A DNA stretch of 64,000 bases from Acidomonas methanolica (GTDB lineage Bacteria; Pseudomonadota; Alphaproteobacteria; Acetobacterales; Acetobacteraceae). Each line of letters begins with the position of its first letter. The first letter of the stretch is position 1. The translations under genes were made by a program, and so were the position numbers. Shown one piece after another: positions 8,919-20,754 of this stretch. The stretch covers positions 1 to 64,000 of the forward strand of contig NZ_SLZN01000007.1 of the NCBI RefSeq assembly GCF_004346035.1, read 5' to 3'. Below the pieces are notes generated by a model. It was given only the letters and a program-made list of their open reading frames with translations, was not told where the DNA came from and made no database searches.

Positions 8919-9854
8919 TCACGCCAGCAGCGCGCGAACCTCCTCCCAGTCCGGCGCCGCCTCCGCCGCGCCGGGCCGCGTCACGGCAAGAGCGCCGCAG
9001 ATCGCCGCCATCCGCACCGCCTCGGCCAGATCGCGCCCAGCCGCCAACCCCACCGCCAGACCGGCATTGAAGCAATCGCCCGCCGCGACCGTATCCACGA
9101 CACGCACCGGCAAGGGCGGAACGAACCCGCCGGATTCCCCCTGCTGCCACCACACGCCGCGCCCGCCCATCTTCACGGCCGCCGCCCGCGCACCAAGCGC
9201 CAGCAACGCCCGCGCGGCCCGCGCCGCATCCTCCGGCCCTTCGGGGCGAATCCCCGTCAGCGCCTCCGTCTCGCTCTCATTGGGCGTCACCACGTCCACC
9301 AGGGACCAGAGCGCCGCGGGCAAGGGACCGGACGGCGCGGGAGCGGGATCGAGCACAACCCGCGCGCCCGCCGCCCTGCCGCGCTCCGCCGCCGCGCTCA
9401 CCGCCGCGAGCGGTACTTCCAGTTGCAGCAGCACGACCGCGGCTCGGGCGAACACCGCCTCCGCCTCGGCCACATCGGCGACGCCGACAGCCATGTTCGC
9501 CCCGCCCACCACGGTGATGCAGTTCTCACCCGATTCCTCGATCCCGATCAGCGCCAGCCCGGTCGGATGCGCCGCATCCTCGCGCATGGCCTCCAGTTCC
9601 ACCCCGAACGCCCCGAGCGCCTCGCGCGCCCGCGCGCCGAACGCGTCACGCCCGATCCGCCCCACCAGAGCGGCGCTCACCCCGACCCCCGCCCCGAGCC
9701 GCGCCGCGGCGGCGGCCTGGTTCGCCCCCTTGCCGCCCAGCCCGATGGCATAGCTCTCACCATGCACGGTCTCTCCCGGGCGCGGCAAACGCCGCGTCCG
9801 CGCGGTCACGTCAATATTGATGCTGCCGAAGGAAAGAATGAGAGGGTTGGTCAT
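8919..9854 (-). CDS. rbsK: Ribokinase (PfkB family)
   Basis: This PfkB-family sugar kinase probably phosphorylates ribose at O5. The protein (311 aa from the ATG at 9854) begins with ILSFGSINIDVTARTRRLPRPGETVHG, has the family signature GGKGANQAAAAARLGA, and the C-terminal ATP-site signature DTVAAGDCFNAGLAVGLA. An upstream in-frame extension to 9911 lacks similarity and was not used. No ribose transporter genes are next to it, so the exact sugar is inferred from the family. Confidence 0.87.
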   Translation of the reverse strand: MTNPLILSFGSINIDVTARTRRLPRPGETVHGESYAIGLGGKGANQAAAAARLGAGVGVSAALVGRIGRDAFGARAREALGAFGVELEAMREDAAHPTGLALIGIEESGENCITVVGGANMAVGVADVAEAEAVFARAAVVLLQLEVPLAAVSAAAERGRAAGARVVLDPAPAPSGPLPAALWSLVDVVTPNESETEALTGIRPEGPEDAARAARALLALGARAAAVKMGGRGVWWQQGESGGFVPPLPVRVVDTVAAGDCFNAGLAVGLAAGRDLAEAVRMAAICGALAVTRPGAAEAAPDWEEVRALLA

Positions 9855-9948
9855 GCAGTGGAACCCGGATGCCGCAAAACGAAGAGCCGTCGCTCTTTCC
9901 GACCTGACCACGAAACCTCCCGATGAGACACCGCAGCCAGACCATCAA

Positions 9949-9985
9949 AAGTCTTTTTGCTTCTTTTTCTTCAGAAAAAGAAGAC
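9949..9985. repeat. T-rich hairpin repeat, copy 2
   Basis: The hairpin has perfect 11-bp arms CTTCTTTTTCT and AGAAAAAGAAG (9960-9983) with a 2-nt loop, preceded by AAAAGTCTTTTTG. Organisation matches the copies at 504-545 and 28157-28198. It lies upstream of rbsK and before a decayed DUF488 gene. Confidence 0.65.
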
Positions 9986-10117
9986 CCCACCCACACCCCT
10001 CCACCCGTCCCTCAGGAGAAAGCCGCCCCTCTTTCCTGAAAGATTGATGAACCGGGATTTTCTCGACAAACTGCGGCCACTCCAGCCGCGCACCGTCAAT
10101 CGGCTGCTCTTCCGCGA

Positions 10118-10364
10118 AAGGCCGCGCTGACCTTATGGCTGAAAGAGATCGCACCGAATCCCGCCTTGCGCGAGCGGTTCGGCCACGCCCCCGCGCGATG
10201 GACCGAGTTCGGCTGCCGATACCGCGCCGAACTGACGGACACCGACCATGACGAGGCTATCCGACACCTCTGAAGCGCTTCTGAAACACGGGCCGGTCAC
10301 GTTGCTCCACGCCGCGCCTCATCACGCCCTCATATTGGCCGCATATCTCCGCAACCAACCCTAG
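10118..10364 (+). pseudogene. DUF488-family gene remnant
   Basis: One frame reads KAALTLWLKEIAPNPALRERFGH followed by ARWTEFGCRYRAEL, which is the C-terminal half of DUF488-family proteins. It stops at the TGA near 10274. The last conserved block, ALLKHGPVTLLHAAPHHALILAAYL, continues in another frame to the TAG at 10362-10364. The N-terminal half is missing upstream. The gene is broken by both truncation and a frameshift. Identification rests on recalled family patterns. Confidence 0.7.
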
Positions 10365-10379
10365 ACGCCGGCGCCTCCC

Positions 10380-11084
10380 TCACATATCCACGCGCCGCAG
10401 CCAGTCGCGGACATGGAGAAGGCTCTCCACCACGGCGAAGGCCTTTCCGCGCACATCCTCCGAGGGCGCAAGCAGGTCCGGCACCACCACGACGCGGAAT
10501 CCCGCCGCATACGCCGCCAGCGCGCCGCTATGGGAATCCTCCAGCGCCAGCCCGTCCTCGGGCGCGACGCCGATCCGTTCCGCCGCCTTCAGATAGGGCT
10601 CCGGATCGGGCTTGCCCCGGATGACGTCGTCACGCGTCACCACGGCGTCAAAACGCCCGTCCAGCCCGGCCAGCTTCAGATGATGCTCCGCGCGATACCG
10701 GCTCGACGACGTCGCGATGGCGCGCGGCAACTGCAATTCGTCGAGCAGTTCCAGCAGCGGCTCGACGCCCTCCTTGAGCACGAGCCGCCCCGTATCGACA
10801 TAGCGGCGCAGATGCTCCTCCTGAAGCTGGAAGAACCGCTCCATCGGGAAATCCGCGCCGTATTCCTCCCGCACCAGCTTGCGGCACCCATCCGCCGGAA
10901 CGCCGATCATGCGGCGGCAGAAGCTCAGCGGCATGTCATGACCCAGATCGCGGGCCGCCTCCTCCAGCGCGTCCATGGCGAGGGTTTCGCTGTCGAGCAG
11001 CAAACCGTCCATGTCGAAAACGACGCCACGGATCGGCGTCGTACGGGCGGGCAGGGAGGTCTCGGCGCGGGTGCGATCCGTCAT
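10380..11084 (-). CDS. HAD-superfamily phosphatase/phosphoglucomutase-like protein
   Basis: The 234-aa protein is a subfamily IA HAD hydrolase. It has motif I VVFDMDGLLLDSE (nucleophile Asp followed by the general acid Asp), motif II ATSSSR, the lysine of GKPDPEPYLKAAERIG, and motif IV LALEDSHSG. The cap domain is the helical type of beta-phosphoglucomutase and sugar-phosphate phosphatases. The substrate cannot be read from the sequence. The ATG at 11084 is preceded by a good GAAGGA ribosome-binding site. Confidence 0.85.
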   Translation of the reverse strand: MTDRTRAETSLPARTTPIRGVVFDMDGLLLDSETLAMDALEEAARDLGHDMPLSFCRRMIGVPADGCRKLVREEYGADFPMERFFQLQEEHLRRYVDTGRLVLKEGVEPLLELLDELQLPRAIATSSSRYRAEHHLKLAGLDGRFDAVVTRDDVIRGKPDPEPYLKAAERIGVAPEDGLALEDSHSGALAAYAAGFRVVVVPDLLAPSEDVRGKAFAVVESLLHVRDWLRRVDM

Positions 11085-11166
11085 GGGGTCATCCTTCTGC
11101 GGTTGCGGTCACAAAGTCGTGGAAAGGTCATGGACCACACGAGCGGCCTGTTCCGGTCGCTCGCAG

Positions 11167-11195
11167 GGTATTTCTTCTTTTTCTGAAAAAATGGG
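11167..11195. repeat. Degenerate T-rich hairpin repeat, copy 3
   Basis: TTCTTCTTTTTCTGAAAAAATGGG resembles the core of the other T-rich hairpins (notably 9960-9983), but the right arm has decayed. It lies between the HAD gene and the OPT transporter gene. Confidence 0.4.
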
Positions 11196-11261
11196 TTCGA
11201 ATCTTCACGGCACGAGGCGTCCTTCCGCCGCTTCAGCTTCATGACACCCCCTCGGAGACAG

Positions 11262-13238
11262 TCAAACGTCGCACCGCTGGAGGTGGTTTTCCTGCCCCCC
11301 GAAATCGTCCCTCCGGGACTGGCGCAACATCCGCGCGAACCAGAGCGCCACGCCGAGAAACGCCGCGCCCCCCAGCAGCGTCGCCAGCCCCGGCGCGACC
11401 GGCAGGGCCAGCGCGTCGCTCCGTCCGGCGGCTCCGCTCACCGCCGCCAGCGCCACGCCCATCAGGCTCTCGCCCACGATGAAGCCCGAGGCCAGCATGG
11501 TGCCGATTCCTCCCTCGCCCTGCTTGCGCCCGCGCAGCACCAGCCAGCTGACGACCGCCCCGAACGCGATCGTCACGGATATATCCGACGGCAGATAGAT
11601 CCCCATCCCCACCGCCAGCGGCGGCACGGCGAACCCGAAGCGCCGCGCGATCCGGTCCAGCGCCACCAGACCCAGACCCAGCGCCGCGCCGATCAGGATC
11701 ATCGGCCAGTCCAGCCCGCCCAGGAGAATCCCTTCGGCGATCGCCGCCATCAGCGCCGGCTGCGGGGCCGCGAGGGCGCGGGTCGCATCCATGCCCGGGC
11801 GCGGCAGCGTGCCCACGAAGCCATAGGCCTGATAGAGCACGTTCAACACGGGCGGAATCACCACCGCCCCCACGACGCAGCCGATCAGCAGCGCGAGTTC
11901 CTGACGCCAGGGACTTGCCCCCACGAGCTGGCCCGTCTTGAGATCCTGGAGATTGTCGTTCGAGATCGCCGCCGAGGCGGTCAGCGCCGTCAGGACGAAC
12001 AGCCCGAAGGCGATGGCCAGCTTCTGGTCCTGCGCGGCGAAGGCGGGCGGCAGGAGATGCAGCGCCTCCAGCCCCAGCATGGCGAGGCTGAGCAGGACGA
12101 TGGCGATGATGCCGATGCCCGAGATGGGCGAGGAGGACGACCCCACGATCCCCGCCATGTAGCCGCAGGCCGCCGCGACCAGAAAGCCGAGCACCACACA
12201 GGCGGCCAGTCCGAGCAGCACGGGAACCGCCATCCCCGCGCCGAACGGCAGCGCCGGATGCAGGAACAGCGCGAAGAGCGCGGCGAGCGTCAGCGTCAGA
12301 ACCACGCCGATCGCCAGAATCGCGACGGGCGGCAGATCACGGTCCGAATCGCCCGCCGTCGCGCGATGACGCGCGGAGAGCGCCTCCTTCAATCCGCTCG
12401 CGACCGGCCCCATCAGGCTGAGCAGCGTCGCGACCGCCGCGACCGCGATCGTCCCCGCGCCCAGGAAACGCACCTTGTGCAGCCAGATTGCCGTCGCCAG
12501 CGCCTGGGGCGTGGCGCCCGCATGATCGGTGAGCGCCGTCAGCCACGGCACGGCCACCCCCCAGCCGATCGCGACGCCGAACAGCATCGCCAGCCCGCCA
12601 CCGATTCCCACGAGATAGCCGGTGCCGAACAGCGCCAGCGAAAACGAGCCATGGATGCGGAACACCGCATTGCCCAGCGACGCCACCGCGCCGACCCCGT
12701 CGGAAAACAGCCGCAGGCCGCCGCCGGCCAGCGTCATGAGCGCGGCGATCACCCCGCCCGACGCCAGCGCACGCACCGACGCCGCATCTCCCTCGGGCGA
12801 GGACGCATGAAGGATTTCGGCGCAGGCCACGCCTTCCGGATAGGGCAGCGCGCTCCGCGTCACCAGCGCGCGACGCAGCGGAATGGTGAACAGCACGCCC
12901 GTCATGCCGCCTGCCAGCGAGATCAGCATGGTCTGCCAGTAGGGGAAATTCCGCCAGTATCCGACCATGACCAGCGCGGGCACGGCGGCGAAGACGCAGC
13001 TCAGCGTCCCCGCCGCGGAGGCCTGCGTCTGCACCATGTTGTTCTCCAGCACGGTCGAACGCCCCAGCATCCGAAGCACCGCCATGGAAATCACCGCCGC
13101 CGGAATGGAGGACGCGATGGTCAGGCCGATCTTGAGCCCGAGATAGACATTGGACGCGGTGAAAACCAGCGTGATGAGCGCCCCCAGCACGATCCCGCGC
13201 CAGGATAGCTCTCCCCCGGCACGGCCGGCAGCATTCAT
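11262..13238 (-). CDS. OPT-family oligopeptide transporter
   Basis: This large polytopic inner-membrane protein (about 658 aa, 14 or more hydrophobic segments) belongs to the oligopeptide transporter family, which imports small peptides or metal chelates by proton symport. Family-typical parts are TASNVYLGLKIGLTIASSIPAAV near the N terminus, PYPEGVACAEILHA, and the repeated GIVGSSSSPISGI motif. The ATG at 13238 is preferred over 13247 because GAGGA lies 8 nt upstream. It stands alone, downstream of the atp operon in the same direction with about 210 bp between. Confidence 0.9.
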   Translation of the reverse strand: MNAAGRAGGELSWRGIVLGALITLVFTASNVYLGLKIGLTIASSIPAAVISMAVLRMLGRSTVLENNMVQTQASAAGTLSCVFAAVPALVMVGYWRNFPYWQTMLISLAGGMTGVLFTIPLRRALVTRSALPYPEGVACAEILHASSPEGDAASVRALASGGVIAALMTLAGGGLRLFSDGVGAVASLGNAVFRIHGSFSLALFGTGYLVGIGGGLAMLFGVAIGWGVAVPWLTALTDHAGATPQALATAIWLHKVRFLGAGTIAVAAVATLLSLMGPVASGLKEALSARHRATAGDSDRDLPPVAILAIGVVLTLTLAALFALFLHPALPFGAGMAVPVLLGLAACVVLGFLVAAACGYMAGIVGSSSSPISGIGIIAIVLLSLAMLGLEALHLLPPAFAAQDQKLAIAFGLFVLTALTASAAISNDNLQDLKTGQLVGASPWRQELALLIGCVVGAVVIPPVLNVLYQAYGFVGTLPRPGMDATRALAAPQPALMAAIAEGILLGGLDWPMILIGAALGLGLVALDRIARRFGFAVPPLAVGMGIYLPSDISVTIAFGAVVSWLVLRGRKQGEGGIGTMLASGFIVGESLMGVALAAVSGAAGRSDALALPVAPGLATLLGGAAFLGVALWFARMLRQSRRDDFGGQENHLQRCDV

Positions 13239-13313
13239 GAAGGACATCCTCAGCCCGTATTGCGATACGGGGCTTTCGAGAGCGGGTGCGTCCGGAAAGT
13301 CCCGGCCCCTATC

Positions 13314-13338
13314 TGGCCCTGTTTTGCAACAAAGGGCC
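13314..13338. terminator. Hairpin between atpC and the OPT gene
   Basis: Arms TGGCCCT and AGGGCCA flank a loop containing TTTTGCAAC. It lies about 110 bp beyond the atpC stop and 76 bp upstream of the OPT start, so it may terminate the atp transcript. There is no clear T run after it, hence low confidence. Confidence 0.35.
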
Positions 13339-13447
13339 AGCCCCGAAAGAAAGCCGGTCGTGTCCGGGTCCGAATTCCAACGCCGGGTTGACGGGGCCGA
13401 CGCAGGGCAAGGTCATGAGACGCGCCCGGGCGTCGAGACGACCCCGT

Positions 13448-13873
13448 TCAGTGACGGGTCGCGTTCAGCAGCAACTCGGCCGCCTCGATCTCGGCGCGGA
13501 CGGCCTGGATATGGCGGGCGATCGTGTCCTGGGTGGAGATGTCCTCGGCCGCCACGTTGGCAAAGGACGATTCCAGCCCCGCGAGACGGGTGCGGGCGTT
13601 CTCGATGGAGATTTCGGAGAGCATCTTCACCTCGTCCGCCAGGACCGTGCAGCGTTCCGCCGTCATGTCGGCGAAACCGCCACTGATGAAATACTGCTCG
13701 ACGATCTGGCCGCCCTCATAGAGGGAGACGAGGCCGCCGCGCAGCATCATCATGATCGGCGCATGGCCCGGCATGGCCGCGATGTCGCCCTCGGCGCCCG
13801 GGATCACCGCCATCTGCACGTCCTTGCGGAGAAGAAGCTTCTCGGGGCTGATGATTTCGAGCTGCACAGACAT
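13448..13873 (-). CDS. atpC: F1F0 ATP synthase epsilon subunit
   Basis: The epsilon subunit is part of the central stalk and regulates ATP hydrolysis. The 141-aa protein shows the N-terminal beta-sandwich pattern (MSVQLEIISPEKLL, AVIPGAEGDIAAMPGHAPIM) and a helical C-terminal domain. It is the last gene of atpHAGDC, 4 bp after atpD. Confidence 0.96.
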   Translation of the reverse strand: MSVQLEIISPEKLLLRKDVQMAVIPGAEGDIAAMPGHAPIMMMLRGGLVSLYEGGQIVEQYFISGGFADMTAERCTVLADEVKMLSEISIENARTRLAGLESSFANVAAEDISTQDTIARHIQAVRAEIEAAELLLNATRH

Positions 13874-13877
13874 GGGA

Positions 13878-16255
<2,378 letters not shown>

Positions 16256-16265
16256 CGCTTATCCT

Positions 16266-17800
<1,535 letters not shown>

Positions 17801-17804
<4 letters not shown>

Positions 17805-18418
17805 GCGGCTCCCTTCATGACGTTCTGAATGCGGGACAGACGCCCGCGAATGGAGGTGTCGAACAGACTCGCGCCGATACGGACGACGAGACCGCCGATA
17901 AGTTCAGGCGCCACGTACTCGGCGATCGAGACACGGGCATAACCCGCCTCGGCGAGACGGGCCTGGAGCGTGGCGCGCTGGGCGGGGGTCAGCGTCTGGG
18001 CGGAGCGCACCTCGACCACCAGCTCGCCCCGGCGGGAGGCGTCGAACGCCAGCACGGCGGCCAGGAAATCGGCGAGGCGGACCAGACGGCGATTGGCGGC
18101 GACCACCCCGGCGAAGCGGCGGAGCGCATCCCCGAACCCCTGCGCCGCCAGCACGGCCTCCAGCCCCTCGGTGGACTGGCGCATATCCAGCGTCCGGTCA
18201 GAGAGGAACGCGCGCAGGGCGGCGCTTTCGCCGATCAGGGCGAGGAGCGCGCGCACCTCGCCCATCACCTCGGGCAGCGCGCCGCGCTCGTCCACATACT
18301 CATAGAACGCCCTGGCGTAGCGACTGGCCAGAGGATCGGCGGCAGATGCCGCCGCATCGAGAGGCGCGCGCGAGTTTCCGACCGCTGTATCGACCACTGA
18401 CACGTCTGGCGTCCCCAC
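17801..18418 (-). CDS. atpH: F1F0 ATP synthase delta subunit
   Basis: The delta subunit links F1 to the peripheral stalk. The 205-aa protein has [22 protein letters not shown] near the N terminus and the C-terminal [23 protein letters not shown] pattern. About 28 extra N-terminal residues precede the conserved part, so a start further downstream is possible, although no better candidate is seen. It is the first gene of atpHAGDC; the F0 subunit genes are elsewhere, as is usual in alphaproteobacteria. Confidence 0.95.
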
Positions 18419-18754
18419 CCCGTTTTCTTGAACTGATCCCGAAACGTTACCATACTCTGGAAGCCATAGGCCCTGAAAGCACGGCGACGCGCCGGAAACA
18501 GCGGATTCGTTCTTGTGACAATGTCACCCGCCGCGGCGGAGCAGCCTGTCTGGCGGCGCATCTAGCATGCTGTCGCAACGGCGCGCAACAGAGGGAATGC
18601 GCGTTTGAATGTTACTTTTGCGGATTTTGTCACGCTCATAAGCGTCGCGCCCGCCCTCCGGCATCCCGCGACGCGCTTTCCCCAGCAGATTCATATCGAC
18701 GTCACAAGAAAAGCATCCCGCCGACTCGGCCGGCACGGCGGCGACGCGCGGGAC
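18419..18754. other. Intergenic region upstream of the atp operon
   Basis: This 336-bp stretch between atpH and tRNA-Gly shows no convincing gene. It should contain the atp promoter reading leftward; a weak candidate on the minus strand is GTGACA and ATTCAA with a 17-bp spacer near 18605-18640. I do not regard that as established. Confidence 0.4.
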
Positions 18755-18828
18755 TGGAGCGGGTGAAGGGAATCGAACCCTCATCAGAAGCTTGGAAGGC
18801 TACTGCATTACCACTATGCTACACCCGC
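18755..18828 (-). tRNA. tRNA-Gly(TCC)
   Basis: A 74-nt cloverleaf reads on the minus strand from GCGGGTGTAGC to a CACCCGC acceptor arm with a T discriminator and encoded CCA. The anticodon stem-loop contains TTCCAA, giving anticodon TCC (glycine). The T arm has GGTTCGATTCC. Confidence 0.96.
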
Positions 18829-18867
18829 CCGGTCGCACCAACGGGACCGGCGTTCCGCCTGCCGCCC

Positions 18868-18896
18868 GACCTAACGCCGATTGGGGGTCTTTGCAA
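18868..18896 (-). promoter_or_regulatory. Candidate promoter of tRNA-Gly
   Basis: On the minus strand TTGCAA and TAGGTC are separated by 17 bp, ending about 40 bp before the tRNA 5' end. This is a fair sigma-70-type match, inferred from spacing and position only. Confidence 0.35.
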
Positions 18897-19074
18897 GTGG
18901 GGTATGAGGCGAAGACGAGGATCGTCCTGAACGGCCCCCCGCATGCGGCCCATACGCGACGCCCGCGCCCTCTTGACTTTCCTCCGTGTTCGCGGCCATT
19001 ACCGCCCCAGCGGTCCGGACCTCCGGCTCCGGTGCGGCCTTCGGGCGGCCATGCGGAACAGGGTCGGGACCGGA

Positions 19075-19151
19075 AGGGGTGTAGCTCAATTGGCTAGAGC
19101 GCCGGTCTCCAAAACCGGAGGTTGGGGGTTCGAGACCCTCCACCCCTGCCA
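19075..19151 (+). tRNA. tRNA-Trp(CCA)
   Basis: A 77-nt cloverleaf starts AGGGGTGTAGC and ends CACCCCTGCCA with encoded CCA. The anticodon loop CTCCAAA gives anticodon CCA (tryptophan). It directly precedes secE, the standard bacterial order. Confidence 0.97.
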
Positions 19152-19254
19152 TGCGCGACAGGGTCAAAGGTCGCGGCGGATGATCGCTCTCCCTCTTTCA
19201 CCCGCCCCCCTTTTCCTGATATGCGCGGATTTCGACTGAATTCAGAGGATCACG

Positions 19255-19533
19255 GTGTCGGCCATCTCCCCCAGCACAGGCTCGCAGAAGCCCCCCCGGA
19301 CGGCGGGAAAGACCGGAACGCCCCGGCCCGCGCCCGGCGCCCGTTTCAGCCTGCTCCGCTACCTTCGGGAAGTGCGCGCGGAAGCCGGCAAGGTCGCGTG
19401 GCCCTCGCGGCGGAACACGATGGTCATGACCGGCGCCGTGCTGGTCATGGCCGCGCTGACCTCCGTTTTCTTCTTCATCGTGGACCAGGTGATCGGCCTT
19501 GGCGTTCGCGAGCTTTTCGGCGTTGGAGGCTGA
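19255..19533 (+). CDS. secE: Preprotein translocase subunit SecE
   Basis: SecE is the small essential subunit of the SecYEG channel. The 92-aa protein has a proline-rich N-terminal part, then LLRYLREVRAEAGKVAWPSRRNT, the conserved amphipathic SecE segment, and a single membrane helix (residues about 56-82). The GTG start at 19255 follows AGAGGA. It lies between tRNA-Trp and nusG. Confidence 0.93.
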   Translation: MSAISPSTGSQKPPRTAGKTGTPRPAPGARFSLLRYLREVRAEAGKVAWPSRRNTMVMTGAVLVMAALTSVFFFIVDQVIGLGVRELFGVGG

Positions 19534-19545
19534 GGCAGCAGGATC

Positions 19546-20076
19546 ATGGCTAAGCGTTGGTACGTCGTGCACGTCTATTCCGGTTTCGAGAAGAAGATCG
19601 CGGATCATATCCGGGAGCAGGCCGCACAGAAGGGTCTGGCCGATCATTTCGACGAGATTCTCGTCCCGTCCGAGGAGATCACCGAGGTCCGTCGCGGCCG
19701 GAAAGTGAATGCGGAGCGCAAGTTCTTCCCCGGCTACGTGCTGGTGAAAATGGAACTGACCGACGACGCCTGGCATCTCGTCAAGGATACGCCCAAGGTC
19801 ACGGGCTTCCTCGGCAGCCGCAACCGCCCCTCGCCCATCTCCGAAGCCGAGGCGGACCGTATCCTCCGTCAGGCGCAGGAGGGCGTGGATCGCCCCCGCG
19901 CCAACATCATCTTCGAGATCGGCGAGCAGGTGCGCGTGGCGGACGGCCCCTTCACCTCCTTCAACGGCGTCGTCGAGGAAGTGGACGAGGAGCGGTCGCG
20001 CCTCAAGGTCTCCGTCTCGATCTTCGGGCGCTCCACCCCGGTCGATCTGGACTACAACCAGGTCGAGAAGCTCTGA
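19546..20076 (+). CDS. nusG: Transcription termination/antitermination protein NusG
   Basis: NusG binds RNA polymerase and couples it to Rho or ribosomes. The 176-aa protein shows RWYVVHVYSGFEKKIADHIRE, the FFPGYVLVKMELTDDAWHLVKDTPKVTGFLG block, and the C-terminal KOW domain with VADGPFTSFNGVVEEVDEERSRLKV. It is 12 bp downstream of secE. The ribosomal genes rplK-rplA that usually follow are absent here. Confidence 0.98.
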   Translation: MAKRWYVVHVYSGFEKKIADHIREQAAQKGLADHFDEILVPSEEITEVRRGRKVNAERKFFPGYVLVKMELTDDAWHLVKDTPKVTGFLGSRNRPSPISEAEADRILRQAQEGVDRPRANIIFEIGEQVRVADGPFTSFNGVVEEVDEERSRLKVSVSIFGRSTPVDLDYNQVEKL

Positions 20077-20107
20077 AGAGCCGGGGCATGGCCCCCGTCT
20101 GAACGTC

Positions 20108-20150
20108 GCCGCCGCCTCGCAGGGCTCCGCCCGTGAGGGCCCGCGGCGGC
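20108..20150. terminator. GC-rich hairpin between convergent nusG and pqiC
   Basis: The 8-bp arms GCCGCCGC and GCGGCGGC enclose a loop that can itself pair (GGGCTCCGCCC). The position between convergent genes suggests a bidirectional terminator; there is no T run. Confidence 0.4.
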
Positions 20151-20157
20151 TCCGTCC

Positions 20158-20754
20158 CTACGGCGTCGTCGGCAGGGACCGGATTTTCGACGCCGCCTGA
20201 TCGGCCAGCGTGCCCGTCATCGCGCTCAACGCCGCCACCAGATGGGCCGTATCCCGCGTATCCAGCGTCGTGCGAAGCTGGACCGGCGTGGCGACGACCG
20301 GCATCTCCCCTCCGGCGCGATGCACCGAGAGCATCCCCTCCAGACGGGCATTGCCCTGCTGATCCTCATTGAAAGCCGTCACCGTCACCTCGACATAGGC
20401 CATCGGCGTGGCCGCCACGGCGTCGTTCTGCGCGAACACGGTGCTGCCCGGCAGACGCCCGGCGAGGTCGATCGCCAGAGTGCGCCCCAGCAGCGCGCCC
20501 AACGGCGCGCTCCACGCATCTCCCTTGGCGATCTTCAGCCTGTAATCCCTGTTCTGCCGCACGATCTCGTCACGGTCGAGACTCTGGGCGACCACCGGTG
20601 TCCGCACCTCCACCACGGCGGGACCGCCCGCCTGCGCCGATCCGGCCACCGGCGCCAGATCATAGAGAGTCGGATCGGCGTTGCACCCGGCAAGACCGCA
20701 GCCCATGGCGATCAGGGCGAGCGACAGACGTCCCTTGGAAAACTCCGGCAACAT
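20158..20754 (-). CDS. pqiC: PqiC-like outer-membrane lipoprotein
   Basis: The 198-aa lipoprotein (lipobox LAGC at about residues 21-24) carries the DPTLYDLAP and RTPVVAQSLDRDEIVRQ patterns of the PqiC/ABC-transport-auxiliary family. PqiC docks the PqiB tunnel to the outer membrane in the paraquat-inducible lipid-transport system. It begins directly after the pqiB stop (TGAATG). Assignment is supported by pqiA-pqiB-pqiC order. Confidence 0.88.
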   Translation of the reverse strand: MLPEFSKGRLSLALIAMGCGLAGCNADPTLYDLAPVAGSAQAGGPAVVEVRTPVVAQSLDRDEIVRQNRDYRLKIAKGDAWSAPLGALLGRTLAIDLAGRLPGSTVFAQNDAVAATPMAYVEVTVTAFNEDQQGNARLEGMLSVHRAGGEMPVVATPVQLRTTLDTRDTAHLVAALSAMTGTLADQAASKIRSLPTTP

